A DNA stretch of 64,000 bases, taken from positions 7,510,501 through 7,574,500 of the forward strand of contig NZ_CP139972.1 of NCBI RefSeq assembly GCF_034424315.1, in the 5' to 3' direction. Below are positions 27,039 to 34,839 of this stretch, piece after piece. Position 1 is the first letter of the stretch. Each line of letters begins with the position of its first letter. Source of the stretch: Chitinophaga sancti (lineage in GTDB: Bacteria > Bacteroidota > Bacteroidia > Chitinophagales > Chitinophagaceae). The notes below the pieces were generated by a model that saw only the letters and a list, made by a program, of their open reading frames with translations, had not been told where the DNA came from and made no database searches. The translations under genes were made by a program, and so were the position numbers.

Positions 27039-27833
27039 ATGAAAAATATTATTACAGCAATATTGATAACCCTGGCATTGTCCGGATGTGAGAAAGTATT
27101 GGATCTGAAATATAAGGATAATAAGTCCAGCTTAATTATAGAAGGGAATATCACGAATGAAAGCGGACCTTATTTTGTAAAGCTCAGCCGGTCGGTGAAG
27201 CTGACTTCAACAGGCGATTATCCTGCAGTAGATGGCGCACTGGTGATTATCAGTGATGATGCGGGGAATACGGATACGCTGATGGCAAAGGGGAATGGTA
27301 TTTATCAGACGAATACCATCAACGGCATTGAAAACAGGACATACACATTGGTGGTGCGGGTGGACAATGAAGTGTACACTGCGCATAGTACCATGCCTGC
27401 CTTCGTACCATTTGATTCGATCAAAGTGGAAACGATCAAAGTGGTAGGAGATACGCAATATAACCTGATCCCGGTGTATACAGATCCTGTATATAAAGGT
27501 AACAACTACAGGTTTGTATTAACGGTCAATGATAAGCTCATTAACCAGCATTTTGTCCAGCAGGACGATGTGCGGAATGGTGTAGTCAATACTTCCCGGC
27601 TTGAGATCAATGATGATGACCTGGAATTAAAGAAGGGAGATACGATCAGTATGGAAATGCAATGTGTAGATGATAGTGTGGCCTTGTATTATAAGACCCT
27701 GGCCTTAATAGGGGATAGTGGTCCTGGTGGGGGCACTACCCCAAATAATCCCCGGAATAATATTTCAAATGGCGCATTGGGTTTATTTTCCGCACATACA
27801 AGTGTGTATAAGGGTGTGAAAATTTTATTTTAG
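27039..27833 (+). CDS. DUF4249 lipoprotein partnered with a TonB receptor
   Basis: This 264-residue protein starts with a lipobox (LALSGCEKVLDL). The body shows the beta-sandwich pattern of DUF4249 (LIIEGNITNESGPYFVKLSRSV, AVDGALVIISDDAGNTDTL, RTYTLVVRVDNEVYTAHSTMP). It ends with GVKILF. The family consistently sits after TonB-dependent receptors of this size, presumably as a surface or periplasmic accessory. It lies 4 bases after the receptor gene and is followed by a terminator. Confidence 0.88.
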   Translation: MKNIITAILITLALSGCEKVLDLKYKDNKSSLIIEGNITNESGPYFVKLSRSVKLTSTGDYPAVDGALVIISDDAGNTDTLMAKGNGIYQTNTINGIENRTYTLVVRVDNEVYTAHSTMPAFVPFDSIKVETIKVVGDTQYNLIPVYTDPVYKGNNYRFVLTVNDKLINQHFVQQDDVRNGVVNTSRLEINDDDLELKKGDTISMEMQCVDDSVALYYKTLALIGDSGPGGGTTPNNPRNNISNGALGLFSAHTSVYKGVKILF

Positions 27834-27869
27834 TACCAATAAGTATATTGGTTGTAGGTTTAAGTGTCA

Positions 27870-27898
27870 ATGGGTATATTCTTATACCCATTTTTTTA
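27870..27898 (+). terminator. Terminator after the DUF4249 gene
   Basis: A stem of TGGGTATA with TATACCCA and a 4-base loop is followed by seven T residues. It sits between convergent genes and overlaps the last bases of the gene ending at 27896 on the other strand. Confidence 0.88.
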
Positions 27899-29122
27899 TT
27901 TTAGTCTTTCCAGTTTCCGCTTATACTTTGTTGTAATGGCGGTCCATTCATTGCTGTACTGCCCGTTATCGTATAGGGATTGACTATAGGCAAAGGTGTC
28001 AGCAGAAAAGAACCAGCTAAAAATATTCTCCAGGTAGGCCACGTCGGCTTCAATCACTCTTTGCAATACACGTTCTTTCAAAATTCCGGCGGCAGTACAG
28101 TATTTTTCCAGCCATGCGCCCCTGCCATGTTTTACATATGTCACCAGCAGGTCTTCGGTAATGCAGTCATCTGGTATCCGTTCCATTTGCCAGTCGCTAT
28201 GCTGAATCAATAGCTGCAATAATGCAGCTTCATAGAACTGTTCAGGAATATCCAGGTTGATAATTGCGCCATTGACGGCGGCTTTATAACAAAGCTCCCT
28301 GGTAATAAGTGTTTCCGGCAGGTAGCGGAGTGCCATGCCGCTTTTATTCACAGCATATTCCACCATTTCTTCCGTGATCAGGGCTGGTGGAAAGTCTTCC
28401 AGTGCAGATACTGATTTATTCAGCGCCAGCAGGCAGAGTTCTTTTGTGCGCATTTCAGGTGGTACACGCTTTAAATCACGGTAGTTGTGATTCACTTTCT
28501 TGTGCCAGTATTGCGCATCTCTTTCAAGCTGGCTCAGCACATATTCGCCTGCTGCGAGGTCGTATCGCAGTTCTTCAAAGGTTGTGGTAAGTTTATTATT
28601 TAGTACTTCAGCGATATCTTCTTCTTCGGGATTATCGCTTTCTTCGTCGTTATAATAAAAGAGGGAAATGTTTTTATGATCGGGGATAAAATGATAATCC
28701 TCTACAACCATGACAGGTGCAGTAAACAGGCCAGGGCATTTCATCCAGCCATGATTATAGTGAAGCATAATTACTTCTTCGGCACTTACATTTCCGGTGA
28801 TATGTGTGGGAGAACCTCCTATTAATAAACTACGGCATACTACATTCCCTTTTACATAAAAGACAGGTCCATAATCGCCTTCTTCATTCACAATGTTTCC
28901 ATTCACCAGCAGGTTTCCATCTATAATATAACCGGCTACACCATGCAGTTCCAGGACGAGCAGGAGATCTTTTTCTAATACCAGGTCTCCTCTATGCAGG
29001 TAAAACCGGCTGTCCGCTTCGATGAAATCTTCAAATGCCTCAGTGCTTTCATAGATGTTTTCATGAATCCTGTATTGAGCGATTGCATCTTGCAGTGTGA
29101 TAATTTCAAAAGTAGTATTCAT
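27896..29122 (-). CDS. Hypothetical protein with bactofilin-like start and DUF4116-like repeats
   Basis: This 408-residue soluble protein falls into two parts. The first ~150 residues alternate short beta-type units (HGVAGYIIDGNLLVNGNIV, FYVKGNVVCRSLLIGG, THITGNVSAEEVIML), which resembles a polymer-forming beta-helix. The second part holds helical repeats of about 23 residues around the phrases RTKELCLLALNKS, ITEEMVEYAVNKSG and ITRELCYKAAVNG, like DUF4116 repeats. I do not know a function. Its start overlaps the stop of the upstream YcxB-like gene by four bases, so the pair is co-translated. Confidence 0.68.
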   Translation of the reverse strand: MNTTFEIITLQDAIAQYRIHENIYESTEAFEDFIEADSRFYLHRGDLVLEKDLLLVLELHGVAGYIIDGNLLVNGNIVNEEGDYGPVFYVKGNVVCRSLLIGGSPTHITGNVSAEEVIMLHYNHGWMKCPGLFTAPVMVVEDYHFIPDHKNISLFYYNDEESDNPEEEDIAEVLNNKLTTTFEELRYDLAAGEYVLSQLERDAQYWHKKVNHNYRDLKRVPPEMRTKELCLLALNKSVSALEDFPPALITEEMVEYAVNKSGMALRYLPETLITRELCYKAAVNGAIINLDIPEQFYEAALLQLLIQHSDWQMERIPDDCITEDLLVTYVKHGRGAWLEKYCTAAGILKERVLQRVIEADVAYLENIFSWFFSADTFAYSQSLYDNGQYSNEWTAITTKYKRKLERLK

Positions 29123-29619
29123 TTTCCCAAACCTTTTGCCTCAGCTATTTTATGCTTGATATAAGTGATTTCATCGGCGCCCAGTACACTTTTTTTGACC
29201 AGGTAACCCTCGCGGGCAGACGGTTTTAATACCAGGAACCCTGCTAATTCCCTCACTCCCCTGAAGTTTGACCAGGAGAGATCAGACTTAAAGTTTTCTC
29301 CCTGGATATGCACACCTTCATCATCGAACTCATAGCGCATCTCCTGTCTCAGAGAGGTATTCCTCAATCGTGTCAGTAAAATTAATCCTGTCATTATTAA
29401 TGGATAAAAGAGCAGGACTAAAGCGTAAGGGAATGAGAAATAAAGGCCTTTGTTATAATGATCCAGGAAACCATATGCTACCAGTGCTGGCATAATGAGC
29501 GAGTAAAGGCCCATAGTAGCAAGGATAATGGTGGTAGGTTTTATGTAATAAGATGCAAGCAGGAATTTGGCGTATTCAAGCGGGGAGATCTTAAAACTGA
29601 TGGATAAAAGGTTCTTCAT
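29119..29619 (-). CDS. YcxB-like membrane protein
   Basis: I start at ATG 29619 (MKNLLSISFKISPLEYAKF), giving 166 residues; the open frame extends 18 residues further upstream. Two membrane helices lie near residues 27-50 and 60-82. The C-terminal part carries the YcxB-like pattern: YEFDDEGVHIQGENFKSDLSWSNFRGV and a final strand pair (FLVLKPS, GYLVKKSVL). The family occurs in many bacteria without a defined role. It is translationally coupled to the downstream hypothetical gene. Confidence 0.7.
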   Translation of the reverse strand: MKNLLSISFKISPLEYAKFLLASYYIKPTTIILATMGLYSLIMPALVAYGFLDHYNKGLYFSFPYALVLLFYPLIMTGLILLTRLRNTSLRQEMRYEFDDEGVHIQGENFKSDLSWSNFRGVRELAGFLVLKPSAREGYLVKKSVLGADEITYIKHKIAEAKGLGK

Positions 29620-29801
29620 GGTGATTGAAATAAGTGCTGATGATTGGCGAATTAGTAATGCACAGAAAAGCAAAATGGCAATTTTTATGCGGATGGGCTT
29701 TTATGCAATTTACGCTATTTGCGAGAACATCAGTTTGAAATAGATCACCAGGCAAAGAAACCTGGAGTCTGTGAATCAGGAAGCTATTTAAAGTATTAGG
29801 C

Positions 29802-29837
29802 GTACACCTGCTCAAACTTTCGTTTGGGCAGGTGTAC
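29802..29837. other. Long 16-bp stem-loop without a T-run
   Basis: Arms GTACACCTGCTCAAAC and GTTTGGGCAGGTGTAC pair over 16 positions with one G-T and a 4-base loop. Read on the minus strand the loop is GAAA, a GNRA tetraloop. It lies 60 bases past the stop of the MTHFR-like gene (minus strand), so it probably ends or stabilises that transcript, but no T-tract follows. Confidence 0.65.
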
Positions 29838-29896
29838 AGCTTACCTGTGATCCTTGTACGTTTTTTACTGCTTCAGGGAAAATTATATTGTATTCA

Positions 29897-30871
29897 TTAA
29901 TACGCAGAAATCGCTCTTTTTTCATTCACCACCTGGTTTTTCAGCGGCTTTACCAGGTGCAGCACATTCTCCAGGATCTCATGCGCAGCCAGGATCTCAT
30001 CCTTCTTATTAGACACGCTCTCAATGTTAAACCCGACAGGCAGGTTCTTCGCAGTCGCATAATTCAGAATTTCTCCGGCTATATTAGTAGCAGTATTAAT
30101 AGAAGACTGCAGGATATCCTTTGAATATTTCAGGTCGTTATACACCCATTTCGGCACCTCAATACCCAGCCATTCCATGAACTGCAGGGTTTTCAGGGAG
30201 CCGCACGGCGTAAGGGTAAAGATCACCGGCACAGGCTGGGTATCATTACTCAAAGCATGGTAATGGTAATCGGACATTACATTCTTGGTCTCATTAATAT
30301 TATAAATACACTGAGACACGAAGAAATTACAGCCATTCTGCATTTTACTGAACATCCTCAGGTGTTCATCGCCTTTCCTGGTATGGCGTTCCGGGATGGT
30401 CACGCCCCCAAGCAGGAGATCCACACCCAGTTCCTTCTTTACCTGGTAGGCATCAGAGAGGGAGAAATTGGTTGCCTGCACCTGTTGCTGGGAAGATGCA
30501 CCGACAAATACGGTGGCTTCCAGGTCGCAGTTCTTTGACAACCAGTCAGTAAACATCTCTTTGGTATGGTTGGCGATGCTTTTATAAATGATCTTGGGAA
30601 CCTGCAGGCTGGTGAGCAGGTCCTTGCTGTATACTTCAGGTGAAATAGTGGGGATAAACGAGAAAGGGCGTTCCTTTTCAGTTCTAAGTACTTCATCCTG
30701 AATGTCGTACAGGATCAGGCCATCGATGTCGAGGTGTTCTAAGCGCTCAATCTGGCTGCCGGCAATGATGGCAACTTTTTCACTTTCAGTAGTGACCTTT
30801 GGTGGCGTAAGGCTGTAAAATACAATACCTGATTTCCCCGCTGTTATTTTATGTTGTAAAGTCCCTTTCAC
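29897..30871 (-). CDS. Methylenetetrahydrofolate reductase-family protein
   Basis: This 324-residue protein is similar in length and layout to MetF-type TIM barrels (PF02219). It has a first strand FYSLTPPKV, ERLEHLDIDGLILYDIQDE, a VFVGASSQQQ segment, a LLLGGVTIPERHTRKGDE loop, NGCNFFVSQCIYN near the substrate site and PVIFTLTPCGSLKTLQFMEWLGIEVP. The overall pattern follows MTHFR, but the order FFVSQ and PCGS differs from canonical MetF, so it may act on another folate or be a divergent homologue. No methionine-cycle gene lies next to it. Confidence 0.7.
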   Translation of the reverse strand: MKGTLQHKITAGKSGIVFYSLTPPKVTTESEKVAIIAGSQIERLEHLDIDGLILYDIQDEVLRTEKERPFSFIPTISPEVYSKDLLTSLQVPKIIYKSIANHTKEMFTDWLSKNCDLEATVFVGASSQQQVQATNFSLSDAYQVKKELGVDLLLGGVTIPERHTRKGDEHLRMFSKMQNGCNFFVSQCIYNINETKNVMSDYHYHALSNDTQPVPVIFTLTPCGSLKTLQFMEWLGIEVPKWVYNDLKYSKDILQSSINTATNIAGEILNYATAKNLPVGFNIESVSNKKDEILAAHEILENVLHLVKPLKNQVVNEKRAISAY

Positions 30872-31196
30872 GTTGATTGTATACTTTTGTTCTTCTATTA
30901 TTCTGGAAAATAGAGAGATTTTATGTAAATATACTAGGAAAGTGGATTTTTTTAGAATTTTTATGGGATTCTTCTATAAGTTATTTTTTCAGAGGCTGGC
31001 AAATTGGGGTAGCTGCCTGACATTCAATTATTGGGGGAGCTGTTGTATTTTGGCTCAAAATATAATGAGTGGGTATAAGGAACTGACTAAAAAGGGTCGG
31101 CCCTCCCGGGTGGGGGATGAAGACGAAATGGCTTTTACGCAATTTTCAGTGCCTTCATTTTACTTTTTAGTTCAGCTCCTTTAAATGCCATTATTC
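30872..31196. other. Intergenic region upstream of the MTHFR-like gene
   Basis: These 325 bases lie between two minus-strand genes. Near the MTHFR start the sequence is AT-rich, as expected for a promoter. I see no gene with a start, no strong hairpin and no repeat. The plus-strand frame from 30873 (103 codons) has poor codon use and I do not believe it. Confidence 0.5.
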
Positions 31197-31883
31197 TTAA
31201 TGACGATCATAAATAAACGCCAACACCATCAATACAATAGGCAGTATCAGCATCAGCCTCACATACAAAGCTGAAGGCATCAGCTTTTCACCAATATACT
31301 CTTTCACCTTTACCAATATTGCCTTCTTCACCGCCGCAGGATCGCCCTTCCAGTCAATATTATCCAGGTTCACCTTCTTCAGCAGATAATTCAATATCTT
31401 CTTTTGCCACTTATTCGTATCCCCGTCCTTTTTCACTTCCAGTTTCAACTCCTTTATCACCTCTTTATTCAGGGTCGCATCCAAAGTAGCTCTCTTCTCC
31501 GCTATCTTTACCATTACCTTATCCACATATACGCCGATCTTCTCCATAAAGTAGTCACCCAGTTTATTATCCCAAACCAGGAAGATCGCTTTCTTTAATG
31601 TATACCCGGAGGCCATTGAAGGGAACAGGGCAAAGCCTGAAAGGGAAAGCACAAATAATACAGAAGACCAGAATGCAACTGTAAACATGACGACTATACC
31701 GAGTATGGCACCGACAATGCCTGCACGCGATCCTGCGTAGCCAGGTCCGGGCTGATGCCCTAAGAGATAAATAGAAATAATCAACCCGATAATTGAAACC
31801 AGGATACCGGGGATAACAATACTTAGCCATGCTGCAGCAGAACGGGTGGCTATTTTAGTGAATAGGGTTAGGTTCGTTTTCAT
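31197..31883 (-). CDS. Membrane protein of unknown function
   Basis: This 228-residue protein has three hydrophobic stretches in the first ~95 residues (about 15-42, 54-70 and 72-95), a long charged, helical middle (KVMVKIAEKRATLDATLNKEVIKELKLEVKK), and a final helix (LYVRLMLILPIVLMVLAFIY). The middle domain would be cytoplasmic or periplasmic. No known family comes to mind. Its start lies 18 bases from a hairpin that ends the upstream narK transcript. Confidence 0.6.
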   Translation of the reverse strand: MKTNLTLFTKIATRSAAAWLSIVIPGILVSIIGLIISIYLLGHQPGPGYAGSRAGIVGAILGIVVMFTVAFWSSVLFVLSLSGFALFPSMASGYTLKKAIFLVWDNKLGDYFMEKIGVYVDKVMVKIAEKRATLDATLNKEVIKELKLEVKKDGDTNKWQKKILNYLLKKVNLDNIDWKGDPAAVKKAILVKVKEYIGEKLMPSALYVRLMLILPIVLMVLAFIYDRH

Positions 31884-31895
31884 GGGGAAAAGATA

Positions 31896-31928
31896 TAGAA
31901 AAAGCCGGGAACTATATATCCCGGCTTT
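31896..31928 (-). terminator. Terminator after narK
   Basis: A perfect stem, AAAGCCGGGA with TCCCGGCTTT, has an 8-base loop and a T-rich run on the minus strand. It lies about 90 bases after the narK stop. Confidence 0.8.
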
Positions 31929-32018
31929 CAGTTATAAATATAATTTTTTCCTGCAGCGTGTATTTATCCCCGTGAACTTTTGATTGCCAGGGGCTTTATG
32001 AATTCAGCTACCAATAAT

Positions 32019-33515
32019 CTATCCCGGAATCTTCTCAAACTTATCCGCCAGCTCCGGCGCCCCTTTCTTCATCATCGTCGTTATCACCCTATGCATCCAC
32101 ATTAAACATGCACAGGACAACAAACACACAAACATCCACGAACTCGTCCATAAGCCAGTTACATTCAACAAATAACCAAACAGGATCGGCCCTACGAAAC
32201 CACCCAGGCCACCAATCATCCCAACCATACCTCCCACAGCCCCAATCTCATTAGGGAAATACTCCGGTATATGCTTGAACACCGCCGCCGTACCAATGCC
32301 CCAGCAAGCCCCAATCAATATAATGATCACGACATACACCCACATATTTGCCTTAAAGAAAATCATCGTCGTTCCCTGCGCCAGCAATTGCTTTTTAGTC
32401 ACCTGGTCACCCACCTTCACCACCGGTTCCTGCCACACATCCTTGGCTGGCAATATCATCACCTTCCTGTCTACATGATCGAATTTGTGACTTCTCATCA
32501 CAATAGGATATGCCTTGTTATCTACCAGTATCAGCGAATCATTCACCTGCGTAACCGTGCCCGCCTTTACGGCCATAATACCCGTGCCGGGAGAATAGAT
32601 CTGCATCCTGGGTATGATCAGTAAAAAGCTCAGCACAACAGAGCTGCAAAGCACCCAATACATAATACGACGTGCCCCGTATTTGTCAGACAACCATCCA
32701 CCTACTGCCCTGAATACACCTACCGGCAAACTAAAGCAGGACGCCAGGAAACCAGCAGTGATCAGGCTTACATTGTATGCATTTACAAAATAAGGCAATA
32801 GCCATTGTGAAAATGCCACGAAACAACCAAACACCAAAAAGTAGTATAACCCAAACCGCCACACGCGCACATTTTTCAATGGCTGTAATAACTTGATCAG
32901 GGTCTTATCCGATGCCTCCGGTTTCTTATTAGTCGTAAATAAAAAGAACAGGATACCAACCACTGCAAGAACCACCGCATATATGATAGGCAGGTGTCGC
33001 CAACCTTCCGGGTTCGCGCCATTGTCAGTCAGTTTCTTTAACAGGGTAGGCGCGAAAAGTGTCGTGACTGCTGATCCTGTCAGCCCAAATCCAAATAAGC
33101 CCAATGCCCTGCCCTGCCAGCTCTTCGGGTACCAAACCGATACAAACCCAACGCCTATAGAAAAACTGGTTCCCAGCAATCCAAAAAAGAAGCTTAGTAC
33201 CAGGAATGCGCTGTAACTATTCGCCTGCGATAACAGGAACATCGGTATCGAACACCCAAGCAATAGTATGGTGAACATCCACTTGCCACCAACCACGTCA
33301 GTAAGCATGCCAACAGGCAATCGCATGATGGAACCAGTTAATACAGGGATACCCAATAACCAGCCAACATCTACAAGATTCCAGTTAAAGATCCCGTTAT
33401 CAACAAGATAGGTAACCAATACGCCATTCACCATCCAGCCTGCAAAAGAGACCAGGAACCCCAGCGTATTGAAGAACAAAATACGATGTGCCTTAGAAAG
33501 TGATGTGCTATTCAT
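32019..33515 (-). CDS. narK: NarK-family nitrate/nitrite transporter with an extra loop domain
   Basis: I start at ATG 33515 (MNSTSLSKAHRILFFNTLGF), giving 498 residues; the frame extends 20 residues upstream. NarK hallmarks are present: the glycine-rich helix (FGLLGTSFSIGVGFVSVWYPKSWQGRALGLFGFG) and a second nitrate-signature-like region (WGIGTAAVFKHIPEYFPNEIGAVGGMVGMIGGLGGF). An inserted segment of about 85 residues (304-388, DNA 32352-32606) lies between two late helices. It is beta-rich, with TVTQVNDSLILVDNKAYPI and VKVGDQVTKKQLLAQG. The gene faces away from the nitrate reductase operon across an FNR-like palindrome, which supports a role in nitrate uptake or nitrate/nitrite exchange. Confidence 0.88.
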   Translation of the reverse strand: MNSTSLSKAHRILFFNTLGFLVSFAGWMVNGVLVTYLVDNGIFNWNLVDVGWLLGIPVLTGSIMRLPVGMLTDVVGGKWMFTILLLGCSIPMFLLSQANSYSAFLVLSFFFGLLGTSFSIGVGFVSVWYPKSWQGRALGLFGFGLTGSAVTTLFAPTLLKKLTDNGANPEGWRHLPIIYAVVLAVVGILFFLFTTNKKPEASDKTLIKLLQPLKNVRVWRFGLYYFLVFGCFVAFSQWLLPYFVNAYNVSLITAGFLASCFSLPVGVFRAVGGWLSDKYGARRIMYWVLCSSVVLSFLLIIPRMQIYSPGTGIMAVKAGTVTQVNDSLILVDNKAYPIVMRSHKFDHVDRKVMILPAKDVWQEPVVKVGDQVTKKQLLAQGTTMIFFKANMWVYVVIIILIGACWGIGTAAVFKHIPEYFPNEIGAVGGMVGMIGGLGGFVGPILFGYLLNVTGLWTSSWMFVCLLSCACLMWMHRVITTMMKKGAPELADKFEKIPG

Positions 33516-33602
33516 ATATACATAGCATTTAAAATGAGGGATATATTTTATAATGTGGAATATAAAATTATTCATTAAATTACTACAAACAATCGTGTTT
33601 AA

Positions 33603-33618
33603 TATGATTTAAATCATA
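33603..33618. promoter_or_regulatory. FNR/CRP-like palindrome between narK and the nitrate reductase operon
   Basis: TATGATTTAAATCATA is a perfect 16-base palindrome and contains TGAT-N4-ATCA, the core of FNR-type sites (TTGAT-N4-ATCAA). It lies 88 bases before narK and 36 bases before the membrane-subunit gene on the other strand, so one bound regulator could control both directions. The regulator is not identified; a Crp/Fnr-type gene at 10554-11141 is far away and lacks an FeS motif. Confidence 0.65.
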
Positions 33619-33653
33619 ATTTTAAGTGTAGATTTTTACACAACTTTATCACC

Positions 33654-34700
33654 ATGAGATTTCAACTCAATAAGAAAGCATTTCTCGTTGCATTATGTTG
33701 TTGTATTATCACTGTGCTATTGGTGTTTTATGGCTCGAGGAAACTGCAAAACTTTGATGCCGCATTAATCGCCTACCTGTTTGGTACCGTATTCGCCCTC
33801 TTCGGAATCATCTACCGGTACTGCATCTGGCTCCAACGGCCTCCTACCTGGATGTATTTCAGGCGGGGATGGCAACTCCTGTTTTCTAAAAGCTTTGTGG
33901 AATATGCCGGCTTATCAGTGCAGAAACTGGTACGCAATATAGCATTTCAACGTTTTATCTATCCCCGTGGAAAGACCCGCTGGTGGGGGCATTTTATGCT
34001 AGCTACCGGTTGTATGCTGGCGTTCTGTGTCACAATACCCTTAACGCTTGGCTGGATCCACTTTACCATGAGTGCAACGGATACCAGCATGTATGAAGCT
34101 CATCTGTTTGGCTTCAGCGTTATGTCGTTTAAGTTAGGTTCCTGGATGGCCTTTTTTATCTTCCATATCCTCAACTGGTGCTCCTGGCTGGTGATTGCCG
34201 GCTGCCTCTTATTTATGCGCAGACGATTGACCCATGCAGGGCTCATTGCTTCACAGACCTTTGAAGGCGACTGGCTGCCCTTAGTCTTACTGATGGCGAT
34301 TTCAGTGACAGGTTTAGGATTGACCTACGATTATGAGTTTCTGAAAGGAAAGACCTATGAGTTCATGGCAGTCACACACGCGGTGACGGTGATCCTCTTT
34401 TTAGTATGGATCCCTTTCGGCAAATTCTTCCATATCATTCAAAGACCCGCACAGATCGGTGCTCATTTATACAGGAAAGAAGGTGAAAAGAAAGGGATGG
34501 CAATATGCCCGCATACGCACCAACCATTCACTACGCAAATGCATGTAAATGACCTGAAAGAAGTGACGAAAGAACTGGGCTTTGACTTCACACTCGAAGA
34601 TGGAACCTCACATCTTGATCTTAGTCCTGAAGGCAAGCGCTCAGCCCTTGCAAAGGCACACCTGAAAGCCAGGGAAGCAAGCGGTAAATTCTTTGGATAA
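33654..34700 (+). CDS. Membrane subunit of the nitrate reductase system (NarI-/cytochrome b-like)
   Basis: This 348-residue protein has about six or seven membrane helices. Histidines at the helices are potential heme ligands: WWGHFMLATGC, MYEAHLFGF, FFIFHILNWCSW, MAVTHAVTVI and KFFHIIQ. A C-terminal soluble tail of about 80 residues includes ICPHTHQPFTTQMHVNDLKEV. The gene heads the operon with the molybdoenzyme, and similar proteins occur in that position in other Bacteroidota. I infer that it takes electrons from quinol and passes them to the FeS subunits. I cannot prove heme binding from sequence alone. Confidence 0.65.
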   Translation: MRFQLNKKAFLVALCCCIITVLLVFYGSRKLQNFDAALIAYLFGTVFALFGIIYRYCIWLQRPPTWMYFRRGWQLLFSKSFVEYAGLSVQKLVRNIAFQRFIYPRGKTRWWGHFMLATGCMLAFCVTIPLTLGWIHFTMSATDTSMYEAHLFGFSVMSFKLGSWMAFFIFHILNWCSWLVIAGCLLFMRRRLTHAGLIASQTFEGDWLPLVLLMAISVTGLGLTYDYEFLKGKTYEFMAVTHAVTVILFLVWIPFGKFFHIIQRPAQIGAHLYRKEGEKKGMAICPHTHQPFTTQMHVNDLKEVTKELGFDFTLEDGTSHLDLSPEGKRSALAKAHLKAREASGKFFG

Positions 34701-34839
34701 TAATGAAGACGAAACCAGTGCCTGAAATAGACGATAACAAGCTGACAAACCTGATTACTACATAAGAAGCGCTCTCCTCAGAACGACCTGATTCCTGAGA
34801 ACAACCTGTTTCTTTAGACGAACCTATCAAACACTTACC

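Noticed and set aside
30873..31184. A 103-codon plus-strand frame in the gap before the MTHFR-like gene
   Set aside because: Composition is that of intergenic DNA, with many rare codons and no motif.
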